From an uncultured Comamonadaceae bacterium (GTDB taxonomy: Bacteria; Pseudomonadota; Gammaproteobacteria; Burkholderiales; Burkholderiaceae), in NCBI GenBank assembly GCA_946482115.1, contig CAMLQP010000042.1, positions 1-15,590 of the forward strand: 15,590 nt of DNA, read 5' to 3'. Below the pieces are notes generated by a model that searched no databases, was not told the DNA's origin, and saw only the letters and a program-made list of their open reading frames with translations. The translations under genes and the position numbers were made by a program. This document shows, one piece after another, positions 1 through 7,135 of the stretch (position 1 is its first letter; each line of letters opens with the position of its first letter).

Positions 1-158
1 GCATCTTCTCGGCCTTCATCCTGTACGACCTCAAGCGCGTGCAGGACGGCGAGGAGACCAACTACATCACCGCCACGCTGGGCGTCTACCTGAGCCTGTT
101 CAACGTGTTCCAGTCGCTGCTGGCCCTGCTGGGCATCGCCGGCGGGCGCGACGAGTGA
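1..158 (+). CDS. BAX inhibitor-1/YccA family membrane protein (C-terminal fragment)
   Basis: Only the last 51 residues are in the window; the frame begins at base 3 and ends at TGA 156-158. The fragment runs from IFSAFILYDLKRVQ through ITATLGVYLSLFNVFQSLLALLGI to a short charged tail, GGRDE. The order (hydrophobic helix, YDLKRVQDG, then an acidic stretch, YLSLFNVFQSLL) is the characteristic C-terminal end of the BI-1/YccA/YbhL family of seven-helix inner-membrane proteins. In bacteria these are linked to FtsH-related membrane quality control or ion leak, but the fragment itself says nothing about function. The thiolase gene starts 58 bp downstream on the same strand. No intrinsic terminator with a T-run separates them, although a dyad at 181-206 does. 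Confidence 0.85.
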   Translation, partial: IFSAFILYDLKRVQDGEETNYITATLGVYLSLFNVFQSLLALLGIAGGRDE

Positions 159-180
159 GCACCCGGCTGGCCTGAGATAC

Positions 181-206
181 TGTCGGGTGAAACATTTCAC
201 CTGACA
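181..206. promoter_or_regulatory. 26-bp dyad in front of the thiolase gene, possible operator or leader hairpin
   Basis: TGTCGGGTGAAA (181-192) and TTTCACCTGACA (195-206) are inverted repeats of 12 bp with a single mismatch, separated by CA. The inner GGTGAAA/TTTCACC is perfect. The right arm ends where the Shine-Dalgarno AGGAG (206-210) begins. No T-run follows, so an intrinsic terminator is unlikely. A weak -10-like GATACT (176-181) lies just upstream, which would put the dyad over a transcription start. As DNA it looks like a repressor site; as RNA it would form a stem beside the ribosome binding site. A second short pairing, CACCCG (160-165) with CGGGTG (184-189), would compete with it. 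Confidence 0.5.
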
Positions 207-216
207 GGAGCCCCTC

Positions 217-1425
217 ATGAGCCAGCCCCAAGCCTTCATCTGCGACGCCATCCGCACACCCTTCGGCCGCTACGGCGGGGCGCTGAGCGGCGTGCGCACC
301 GACGACCTGGGGGCGGTGCCGATCCAGGCGCTGATGGCGCGCAACCCGGGGGTGGACTGGGCGGCGGTGTCGGACGTGATCTACGGCTGCGCCAATCAGG
401 CCGGCGAAGACAACCGCAACGTCGCGCGCATGGCCGCGCTGCTGGCCGGCCTGCCACAGGACGTGCCCGGCGCCACCGTCAACCGCCTGTGCGGCTCCGG
501 GCTGGACGCGGTCGGCACAGCCGCGCGCGCCATCAGGGCCGGCGAGGCCACGCTGATGATCGCCGGCGGGGTGGAGAGCATGAGCCGCGCGCCCTTCGTC
601 ATGCCCAAGGCCGACAGCGCCTTCAGCCGCAGCAACGCGGTCTACGACACCACCATAGGCTGGCGCTTCATCAACAAACTGATGAAGGAACGCTACGGCG
701 TCGATTCCATGCCCGAGACGGCGGAGAACGTCGCCACCGATTTCCACATCGAGCGCGAGGCGCAGGACCGCATGGCGCTGGCCAGTCAGCTCAAGGCCGT
801 GGCGGCGCAGAGGGCCGGCCACCTGGCTGCCGAGATCGTGCCGGTGAGCATCCCGCAGAAGAAGGGCGAGCCGGTGCTGGTGAGCCAGGACGAGCACCCG
901 CGCGAAACCAGCCTGGAGTCGCTGGCCAGGCTCAAAGGCGTGGTGCGCGCCGACGGCACGGTGACGGCGGGCAACGCCAGCGGGGTGAACGACGGTGCCT
1001 GCGCGCTGCTGCTGGCCGACGAGGCGACGGCGGCGAAACACGGGCTGACGCCCAGGGCCCGGGTGGTGGGCATGGCCACGGCGGGGCTGGCGCCGCGCAT
1101 CATGGGCATGGGCCCGGCGCCGGCCACGCGCAAGGTGCTTGAGCTGACCGGGCTGACGCTGGCGCAGATGGACGTGATCGAGCTCAACGAGGCCTTTGCC
1201 GCGCAAGGTCTGGCGGTGCTGCGCGACCTGGGCCTGAAGGACGACGACGAGCGGGTGAACCGTTGGGGCGGGGCGATTGCGCTGGGGCATCCGCTGGGGG
1301 CCAGCGGCGCGCGGCTGGCGACGACGGCCACCAGCCAGCTGCACCGGCTGGGCGGGCGCTACGCGCTGTGCACCATGTGCATCGGCGTGGGGCAGGGCAT
1401 AGCCCTGGTGCTCGAGAAGGTCTGA
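217..1425 (+). CDS. pcaF: 3-oxoadipyl-CoA thiolase / acetyl-CoA C-acyltransferase
   Basis: A 402-residue protein with the full thiolase fold signature. The nucleophilic Cys92 lies in VNRLCGSGLDAV, the NEAF motif is at 324-327, His358 is in GGAIALGHPLGASG and the second active-site Cys388 is in CTMCIGVGQG. Length and motifs fit biosynthetic/degradative thiolases. The N-terminus (FICDAIRTPFGRYGGALS) and overall sequence most resemble PcaF/PaaJ, which split 3-oxoadipyl-CoA into succinyl-CoA and acetyl-CoA in the beta-ketoadipate or phenylacetate pathway. A general acetyl-CoA acetyltransferase role is the alternative. The ATG at 217 has AGGAG 6 bases upstream. No other aromatic-degradation gene is nearby, so the assignment rests on sequence alone. 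The segment before GGAIALGHPLG reads VNRW rather than the common VNPN. The stop abuts the stop of the convergent OsmC gene. Confidence 0.85.
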   Translation: MSQPQAFICDAIRTPFGRYGGALSGVRTDDLGAVPIQALMARNPGVDWAAVSDVIYGCANQAGEDNRNVARMAALLAGLPQDVPGATVNRLCGSGLDAVGTAARAIRAGEATLMIAGGVESMSRAPFVMPKADSAFSRSNAVYDTTIGWRFINKLMKERYGVDSMPETAENVATDFHIEREAQDRMALASQLKAVAAQRAGHLAAEIVPVSIPQKKGEPVLVSQDEHPRETSLESLARLKGVVRADGTVTAGNASGVNDGACALLLADEATAAKHGLTPRARVVGMATAGLAPRIMGMGPAPATRKVLELTGLTLAQMDVIELNEAFAAQGLAVLRDLGLKDDDERVNRWGGAIALGHPLGASGARLATTATSQLHRLGGRYALCTMCIGVGQGIALVLEKV

Positions 1426-1833
1426 TCAGCCCGGCGGCATCAGCCGCGTCTCCACCACGGTCTGCACCTGCGTCATGAGCTTGTGCACCGGGCATTTCTC
1501 GGCCACGCGCAGCAACTCGGCGCGCTGCGCCTCGCTCAATGGGCCGCTCACCGAGAGGTCGGCCCGCAGCCGGTAGGTGCCGGCGCGCTCCTCGCTGTCG
1601 TCGCGCGTCACCTCCACCGACACGTCCTGCACCGGGATCTGGCGCTTGTTGGCGTACCACATCACGGTGAGCGCCTTGCAGGCGCCCAGGGCGGCGTCGT
1701 AGAGGTCGTGCGGGCTCGGGCCGCTGGCCTCGCCGCCTTCGGCCGGCGTGCCGTCCACGGGGATGGACAGGCCGTTGAGGTGCAAGGTGTGGCGCAGCGG
1801 GCCGCTCGGGTCCCGGGTGATGCGAAGGCTCAT
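1426..1833 (-). CDS. OsmC family protein
   Basis: A 135-residue protein of the OsmC/Ohr superfamily, whose members reduce organic hydroperoxides or act in osmotic and oxidative stress as cytosolic dimers. The two hallmark cysteines are present: Cys52 in ALGACKALTVMWYANKR and Cys114 in VAEKCPVHKLM. The N-terminus carries the usual HDLYDAALGAC approach to the first cysteine. Length is typical for the short OsmC/YhfA-type branch; it lacks the features needed to call Ohr firmly, so substrate is left open. The ATG (complement of 1831-1833) has a modest AGGA upstream. A much longer open frame continues upstream through the oppositely oriented GGDEF-EAL gene, but that is antisense reading and the family starts here. 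The gene ends exactly at the thiolase stop, so the two genes converge without any spacer. Confidence 0.88.
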   Translation of the reverse strand: MSLRITRDPSGPLRHTLHLNGLSIPVDGTPAEGGEASGPSPHDLYDAALGACKALTVMWYANKRQIPVQDVSVEVTRDDSEERAGTYRLRADLSVSGPLSEAQRAELLRVAEKCPVHKLMTQVQTVVETRLMPPG

Positions 1834-2010
1834 GGCAATCCTGTTGGTGAGTGGCTGATGGCTCCACTGTAGTGCGCAAGCCGCATCCTGTCCGCGCCGA
1901 GGTGTCAAAGGCTTGCCAGCCGGGCGGGTCGTTTCGCATACTCGACCTTGTTTCACAATTGCCTGCCGGTCTCGTGCGCACGGGGCGGGTGCCGCACATC
2001 GCAGGACCGC
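1834..2010. promoter_or_regulatory. divergent intergenic region between OsmC gene and GGDEF-EAL gene
   Basis: A 177-bp spacer between divergent genes, so it should hold both promoters. For the + strand, TTGCCA (1913-1918) and CATACT (1937-1942) with an 18-bp spacer are an acceptable sigma-70 match, predicting a leader of about 60 nt for the GGDEF-EAL gene. For the - strand a perfect TTGACA (complement of 1903-1908) exists but has no good -10 at the right distance. No gene or repeat is apparent. Confidence 0.35.
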
Positions 2011-3873
2011 ATGGACGTTTCGCACAACCCCTCGCCCCTGGGCGCCGACGATTGGCGGCTGCAGCGCCTGGTCAAGGTGCTGCACGTCGTCCTGCTGTTC
2101 CTGGGCGTGCTGCTGCTGCAATACCTGCTGCTGCAGCGGTGGCTCAACTGCGTCGGCCTGCTGGTGGGTAGCGCCGGCCTGATGGTGGCGCTGCACCGCG
2201 CGCGCGCCGGGCTGCTGGCGCCAGCCACCCTGTGGATGCTGTGGACGCTGACCCTGCTGGTGACGTTCATGCTGTGGACCAACCAGGGCCTGCGCGACTC
2301 CGCCCTGCTCGGTTTCCCCGGGGTTCTGGTGTTCGCGGCCATGCTGGGCAGCCGCCGGCTGTTCCTCTCGCTGCTGGCCTTCCAGGTGGGCACGGTGGCG
2401 CTGCTGGTGTGGGCCAACGTCAGCGGCTGGCACGTCCATCCCGTGGGGGCGATCAGGCCGACCATCCTGGCCGACATCGCCGTCATCCTGTCGGTCACCG
2501 GCTACGGCGTGTGGCTGCTGGGCGAGGACCTCAAGCAGGCCATGGCGCGGCTGCGCGAGGAGAAGGAGCGCATCGAGTTCCTGGCCCACCACGACGCGCT
2601 GACCGGCCTGCCCAACCGGGTGCTGGCGCGCGACCGCATGGTGCGCATTGCGGCGCTGTGCCAGCGCCAGGGCGAGCTGGCGGCCGTGCTGCACGTGGAC
2701 CTCGACAATTTCAAGACCATCAACGATTCCATGGGCCACGCGACGGGCGACGAGTTCCTGCGGCTGGTGGCGCAGCGCCTGCAGCAGTGGATACGCGCCA
2801 GCGACACGCTGTGCCGCCCGGGCGGGGACGAGTTCCTGATGCTGCTGGGCGGCTTTCGCAGCCGCGACGCCGTGACCAACTACGTCAGCCGCCTGGTGTC
2901 GCGCATGACGGAGCCGCTGCGGATCAACGGGCTGGACGTGCCGGCGACGCTGTCGGTGGGGGTGTCGGTCTTCCCGGACGACGGGCAGGACTTCGACGAA
3001 CTGACCAAGAAGGCCGACATGGCCATGTACCGCGCCAAGGACGCGGGCCGCAACACTTTCCGCTTCTACGACCCGGAGATGAATGCCAGCGTCGTCGAGC
3101 ACCTGTACCTGGCCTCGGGCATGCGGCAGGCGCTCGCGGAGGGGCATTTCGTGCTGCACTACCAGCCACAGGTGCGGCTGTCGGACGGGCAGGTGTTCGG
3201 CGGCGAGGCCCTGATCCGCTGGCGCCATCCCGAGCTCGGGCTGATCCCGCCGGCGCGTTTCATCCCGGTGGCCGAGAAAAGCGGCCTGATCGTGGAGATC
3301 GGCGCCTGGGTGCTGCAGGAGGCGTGCCGGCAGGCGGCGGCCTGGCAGCGCGCGGGCTGGAGCGACTTCCGTGTCTCGGTCAACCTCTCGCCGGTGCAGT
3401 TCCGCCACGGCAGCCTCGACGTCGTGGTGGCCAACGCGCTGGACCGCAGCGGCCTGGCGTCGCGACACCTGGAGCTCGAGATCACGGAGTCGGTGTTCGT
3501 GGACGATTCGTCCGCTGCGACCGGGGTGCTCTCGCGGCTGCGCGGCATGGGAGTCAACCTGGCCATCGACGACTTCGGCACCGGCTACTCCAACCTGGGC
3601 TACCTCAAGCGTTTCGAGGTCGGCTGCCTCAAGATCGACCAGTCGTTCACGCGCAGGCTGCTGCTGGCCGAAGACGACCGGGCCATCGTCTCGGCCATCA
3701 TCCAGATGGCGCGCGGCCTGCGGCTGGCGTGCGTGGCCGAGGGCATCGAAGACACCGACACGCTGGCGCTGCTGCGCGAGCTGGGCTGCGAGATGGGGCA
3801 GGGCTACCACTGGTCCGCGCCGGTCGCGCCCGAGGCGTTCTTCGAGCGCTTCGCCCCTGCCAGGGTCGGCTGA
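2011..3873 (+). CDS. membrane-bound bifunctional diguanylate cyclase/phosphodiesterase (GGDEF-EAL)
   Basis: A 620-residue inner-membrane cyclic-di-GMP enzyme. Residues about 20-170 form roughly six hydrophobic segments with no recognisable named sensor domain. A short linker (AMARLREEKERIEF) leads into the GGDEF domain from HHDALTGLPNR (about 193-203). The catalytic GGDEF is intact at 271-275 and an RxxD inhibitory site (RASD, 262-265) sits five residues before it. The EAL domain follows, with EAL at 399-401, NLSPVQFR (458-465), ITES (491-494), DDFGTGYSNLGYLKRF (520-535), KID (541-543) and the late catalytic AEGIE. Neither domain shows an obvious inactivating change, so the protein could both make and break c-di-GMP. 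Start chosen at MDVSHNPSP (AGGA four bases upstream), not the in-frame ATG at 1948, which would add 21 non-hydrophobic residues. Its stop lies 3 bp from that of the convergent diguanylate cyclase. Confidence 0.93.
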   Translation: MDVSHNPSPLGADDWRLQRLVKVLHVVLLFLGVLLLQYLLLQRWLNCVGLLVGSAGLMVALHRARAGLLAPATLWMLWTLTLLVTFMLWTNQGLRDSALLGFPGVLVFAAMLGSRRLFLSLLAFQVGTVALLVWANVSGWHVHPVGAIRPTILADIAVILSVTGYGVWLLGEDLKQAMARLREEKERIEFLAHHDALTGLPNRVLARDRMVRIAALCQRQGELAAVLHVDLDNFKTINDSMGHATGDEFLRLVAQRLQQWIRASDTLCRPGGDEFLMLLGGFRSRDAVTNYVSRLVSRMTEPLRINGLDVPATLSVGVSVFPDDGQDFDELTKKADMAMYRAKDAGRNTFRFYDPEMNASVVEHLYLASGMRQALAEGHFVLHYQPQVRLSDGQVFGGEALIRWRHPELGLIPPARFIPVAEKSGLIVEIGAWVLQEACRQAAAWQRAGWSDFRVSVNLSPVQFRHGSLDVVVANALDRSGLASRHLELEITESVFVDDSSAATGVLSRLRGMGVNLAIDDFGTGYSNLGYLKRFEVGCLKIDQSFTRRLLLAEDDRAIVSAIIQMARGLRLACVAEGIEDTDTLALLRELGCEMGQGYHWSAPVAPEAFFERFAPARVG

Positions 3874-3876
3874 GGC

Positions 3877-5619
3877 TCAGTCCGCGCGCCGCAGGCAGTG
3901 CTTGCCCGCCTGCTTGCCCGCGTACATCGCGGCGTCGGCGCGCTTGACCAGCCCCACGAGGTCGTTGCCGTCCAGCGGCGCCAGGGCGTAGCCTATCGTC
4001 AGCCCGATGCGCAGGGTGTGGCCCATGGACTCGAAAGGCGCCTCGAAAGCGTCGAGCAGCTTGCGGCCGATCTCCTGGGCGGCGCCGTCGTCGGTCAGCC
4101 CGGTGGCCATGAGCACGAACTCGTCGCCGCCCACGCGCGCGATCAGGTCGCTGGCGCGGGTGTGGGTGCGCAGGCGTTGCGCCACGGCGGCCAGCAGCTC
4201 GTCGCCCACGTCGTGGCCGTGCCGGTCGTTCACGGGCTTGAAGCCGTCGAGATCCAGCACGTAAACGCCCACCAGCCGCCCCGGGCCGCACTGCGCCAGA
4301 GCGGCCTGCAGCGCCGCATTGAGGTGGCGCCGGTTGGGCAGGCCGGTCAGCGGGTCGGTGTGGGCCAGCGACACCATGGCGTCGCGCTCGCGCGTGGCGG
4401 TCTGCGCGCGCAGCTGCAGCGCCTGCGTGCGCAGGCCCAGCACGCGCATGAACAGCAGCATGTCCAGCGTGGCGCCGAACTGGAAGGCGTGCTGGGTGAG
4501 GAAATTGACCGGCAGCAGGCCGCGGATGACGCCGATGATGACGGCAGTGGCCAGCAAGTAGATCAGCCAGGCGGCCAGGAAACACGCGCCGATGGCGTCG
4601 CCCTGCCGCGCGCGGCGCCAGGCGCCCGGCAGCCCCAGCAGCGCGGGCAGCAGGCCCAGCACGCTCATGACGGCCGTCACCGCCTGGCTGGGCACCTGGC
4701 CCAGCGCGTAGGCCAGCGCTAGCAGCACCGAGAACAGCGCGCCGCCGCGCATCGTCCATTGCCAGGCGCGCCCGCTGCCGCTCCGCAGGGCGTGTTCGAT
4801 GAACAGGAAGGAGCCGGCGGTGGCGGCCAGCGATGTCAGGCCGGCCGCGTGGCGCTCGAACCAGAACGCGTCGGTCCAGAGGAACTGCGTGCCCAGCCCG
4901 AACTGGAAGACGGAAAAGCCCACGCTGCCGGTGATCAGCAGCGCGTACTTGAGGAACAGCGTGTCGCGCAGCGTGAGCCACTGCGCCAGGCTGTAGGCCA
5001 GCAGGCACAGCGCGAGGCCGGCGAGCAGGCCCTGGAGCATCTGTTCGCCCAGCGCGGCGCGCTGGTGGTCCGCCAGCGGGCTCAGCGTCAGCGGCAGCAC
5101 CAGGGCGCCGGCGGTCTGGACGCGCAGCCACAGCGCCTGCGGCGTGCCGGCCTCCAGCGCCAGCGGCACGGCAAGGCTGCGCCCGCCCAGGGGGCGCTGG
5201 GCGAACGGCTGCAGGTTGCCCAGCGTGGCCACCGGCCGGGCCGCGCCGTCGCGCTCCAGGTAGATGTCCACCCGGTTGAGCACCGGGTAGTTGATGTCCA
5301 GCACCCAGGGGGTGGCCGGTGTGGCGTCCACCCGCAGCGGCAGGTGCAGCCAGACCGGGTGGGGCCGCACGCCCAGCGCGGCATGGGCCGGGTCGGCCGG
5401 GGTGAAGCGCTCGCGCGCGGCGCGGGCGCCGTCGATGTCCAGCGTGCCGGTTTCGTCGATCAGCACCCGTACCGAGGGCCAGGCGTCGACCGGCGCTGGC
5501 GGGTCGGGCAGGGCCAGCTGTGCCTGCACGCCGGCCGCCGCCAGCCACAGCAGCAGCCCCAGCCAGCCGTGGCGCCAGGCGGGCGGACGCGCGCGACGTG
5601 AAAGCGTTGGGGCTTGCAT
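3877..5619 (-). CDS. 7TMR-DISM sensor diguanylate cyclase
   Basis: A 580-residue receptor-type diguanylate cyclase. A signal peptide (1-33, cleavage plausible after VQA) is followed by a periplasmic beta-rich domain (about 45-180) of the 7TMR-DISMED2 type, including PVWLHLPLRV and WVLDINYPVLNRVDIYLERDG. Next come seven-helix DISM segments (about 195-395, with FLKYALLITGSVGFSVFQFGLG), a short coiled linker (LQLRAQTATRERDAMVSLAH) and a C-terminal GGDEF domain. GGDEF is intact at 497-501, with an RxxD I-site (RASD, 488-491) five residues before it. It should make c-di-GMP in response to a periplasmic ligand, possibly a carbohydrate by analogy with the domain family. The gene starts 28 bp after the dacB stop on the same strand, suggesting co-transcription. 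The ATG has no clear Shine-Dalgarno; a TATACT (complement of 5630-5635) lies just upstream but lacks a -35 partner. Confidence 0.92.
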   Translation of the reverse strand: MQAPTLSRRARPPAWRHGWLGLLLWLAAAGVQAQLALPDPPAPVDAWPSVRVLIDETGTLDIDGARAARERFTPADPAHAALGVRPHPVWLHLPLRVDATPATPWVLDINYPVLNRVDIYLERDGAARPVATLGNLQPFAQRPLGGRSLAVPLALEAGTPQALWLRVQTAGALVLPLTLSPLADHQRAALGEQMLQGLLAGLALCLLAYSLAQWLTLRDTLFLKYALLITGSVGFSVFQFGLGTQFLWTDAFWFERHAAGLTSLAATAGSFLFIEHALRSGSGRAWQWTMRGGALFSVLLALAYALGQVPSQAVTAVMSVLGLLPALLGLPGAWRRARQGDAIGACFLAAWLIYLLATAVIIGVIRGLLPVNFLTQHAFQFGATLDMLLFMRVLGLRTQALQLRAQTATRERDAMVSLAHTDPLTGLPNRRHLNAALQAALAQCGPGRLVGVYVLDLDGFKPVNDRHGHDVGDELLAAVAQRLRTHTRASDLIARVGGDEFVLMATGLTDDGAAQEIGRKLLDAFEAPFESMGHTLRIGLTIGYALAPLDGNDLVGLVKRADAAMYAGKQAGKHCLRRAD

Positions 5620-5647
5620 ACGTCTGATCAGTATAGGAAGCGGCGGC

Positions 5648-7078
5648 TCAGGGGCCGGTGGCCCAGCCGGTCAGGGCCTCCAGCGCGCCGCGTGCCGCGC
5701 CGGCGCCCGGGTGGTTGACCACCGCCACCAGCACCAGCCGCCGCCCGCTGCCGGTGTGCACGAACCCCGCGATCGCGGCGACGTCGTTCAGGCTGCCGGT
5801 CTTCAGGTGCGCCAGCCCGGTGGCCGCGCGGCTGCGCCGCAGGGTGCCGTCCATGCCGCTGACCGGCAGCGAGGCCGCCAGGTCGGGCATCAGCCCCGAG
5901 GCCCAGGCCACCTGCAGCAGCCGCGCCAGCCCCTGCGCGGTGATGCGGGCGCTGCGGCTCAGGCCGGCGCCGTTGTCCACCTCGGGCAGCGGCCCGTCGG
6001 CAGCGATGCGCTCGCGCCACCACAGCGCGGCGCGCGTGCGCGCGGCATCGAAGGTGACGGGCAGGCCGCTGGCCGCGCCCAGCGCCAGGAACACGTGCTG
6101 GGCCATCACGTTGTTGCTGAACTTGTTGACGTCGCGCACCACCTCTGCCAGCGGCGGCGAGGGCAGGGCGATGCGCGTGGGCAGGCCGGCGGGCACGGCG
6201 CCGTCGCGCACGCGGCCGTCAAGCTGGCCGCCCAGCGACTGCCACATGCCCAGCACCGCGCGTTCGGCGAAACGCTCGGGCGCGGGGTAGGCCAGCGGCC
6301 ACACGCGCTCGCCGCAGGCCGGCGGGTAGCCGCCCAGCAGCTGCAGGTTCAGCGGGTCGCGGAAGTCGCCCTTGAGCCCGCCGCGCCAGTCGCCGCAGCC
6401 GCTGCCGTTGCCCAGCAGCGGCACGCTGGCGGGCAGGGTCACGCCGGCCAGCGGCGGCTCCAGGCTCACGCGCGCCACGCCGGCCGCGGCATCGGGCGTG
6501 AAGGTCATGACCACCGACTTGTAATTGATCAGCAGCGCGTCGGGCGTGGCGTTGTAGGGGCGCAGCGGCTCGCCGTCGAAGGCACCGGGATCGACCGGCG
6601 GCAGCGCGAAGGCACTGCGGTCCAGCACGATGTCGCCCCCGATGCGGCGTATGCCCAGGGCCTGCACCCGGCGCATCAGCAGCCACAGCTTCTCGGTCAC
6701 CAGCTTGGGGTCGCCGCCGCCGCGTATATATAGATGGCCCTGCAGCACGCCGTCGGCGATGGCGCCGTCCACATGCACCGTGGTGGTCCAGGTGTAGGCC
6801 GGGCCCAGCAGGTCCAGCGCGGCGAAGGTGCTCACCAGCTTCATCACCGATGCCGGGTTGACCGGCTGGTCGGCGCGGTGGCTAAGGTAGACGGAGGCGG
6901 GCTGCTGCGCGTCCACCAGCAGCACGGACAGGGCGCTGGCCGGCACGCGCGCCTGCGCCAGCGCGGCCGTCACCGCAGGGGGCAGGGTTTCGGGTGGCAG
7001 CGGCGCGGGCTGCGCCCGGGCGGCGGACAGCGGCAGGGCCAGGCAGGCGGTCAGCAGCGGCGGGAGAACCCATTTCAT
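5648..7078 (-). CDS. dacB: D-alanyl-D-alanine carboxypeptidase/endopeptidase (PBP4 type, peptidase S13)
   Basis: A 476-residue periplasmic low-molecular-weight penicillin-binding protein that trims pentapeptide D-Ala and cleaves peptidoglycan cross-links. Signal peptide: MKWVLPPLLTACLALPLSAARA. The three active-site motifs are in order and correctly spaced for family S13: SVMK (Ser77-Lys80) in NPASVMKLV, SNN (321-323) in KFSNNVMAQH, and KTG (426-428) in LKTGSLNDVA. Between the first two lies the large S13 insert with HLYIRGGGDP. Length matches the family (about 477 in E. coli). Start at 7078 gives a clean signal peptide; an in-frame ATG at 7087 (MAAMKW) is equally possible, and neither has a strong Shine-Dalgarno. 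It is divergent from tsaB across a compact palindrome and is followed closely by the sensor diguanylate cyclase. Confidence 0.93.
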   Translation of the reverse strand: MKWVLPPLLTACLALPLSAARAQPAPLPPETLPPAVTAALAQARVPASALSVLLVDAQQPASVYLSHRADQPVNPASVMKLVSTFAALDLLGPAYTWTTTVHVDGAIADGVLQGHLYIRGGGDPKLVTEKLWLLMRRVQALGIRRIGGDIVLDRSAFALPPVDPGAFDGEPLRPYNATPDALLINYKSVVMTFTPDAAAGVARVSLEPPLAGVTLPASVPLLGNGSGCGDWRGGLKGDFRDPLNLQLLGGYPPACGERVWPLAYPAPERFAERAVLGMWQSLGGQLDGRVRDGAVPAGLPTRIALPSPPLAEVVRDVNKFSNNVMAQHVFLALGAASGLPVTFDAARTRAALWWRERIAADGPLPEVDNGAGLSRSARITAQGLARLLQVAWASGLMPDLAASLPVSGMDGTLRRSRAATGLAHLKTGSLNDVAAIAGFVHTGSGRRLVLVAVVNHPGAGAARGALEALTGWATGP

Positions 7079-7085
7079 GGCCGCC

Positions 7086-7113
7086 ATTATCCGGCCCGGA
7101 TAATCGGGCTTTT
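7086..7113. promoter_or_regulatory. overlapping dyads in the dacB/tsaB divergent spacer
   Basis: ATTATCCGG (7086-7094), C, CCGGATAAT (7096-7104) is a perfect 9+1+9 palindrome. Its outer ends read GATAAT-like -10 sequences outward on both strands, though neither has a convincing -35. The palindrome overlaps the alternative dacB start at 7087. A second, mutually exclusive dyad uses its right half: GCCCG (7094-7098), loop GATAAT, CGGGC (7105-7109), then TTTT (7110-7113), which looks like a weak intrinsic terminator on the + strand. Roles as operator, divergent promoter core or attenuator are inferred only. Confidence 0.45.
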
Positions 7114-7135
7114 GCCTGACGCACAATCTTCGGAC

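Noticed and set aside
1948..1958. TTGTTTCACAA, which fits the GntR-type TNGTNNNACNA pattern, upstream of the GGDEF-EAL gene.
   Set aside because: The pattern is short, occurs by chance at this frequency, and no GntR regulator is nearby.
1834..3810. Very long minus-strand open frame that would extend the OsmC protein by some 650 residues.
   Set aside because: It is antisense to the GGDEF-EAL gene, its product is rich in His, Gln and Arg with no domain, and the OsmC fold begins at the ATG at 1833. High GC content keeps antisense frames open.
6725..6732. TATATATA as a possible promoter element.
   Set aside because: It is within the dacB coding sequence, has no -35 partner and no gene starts downstream of it; explained better as a rare-codon run.
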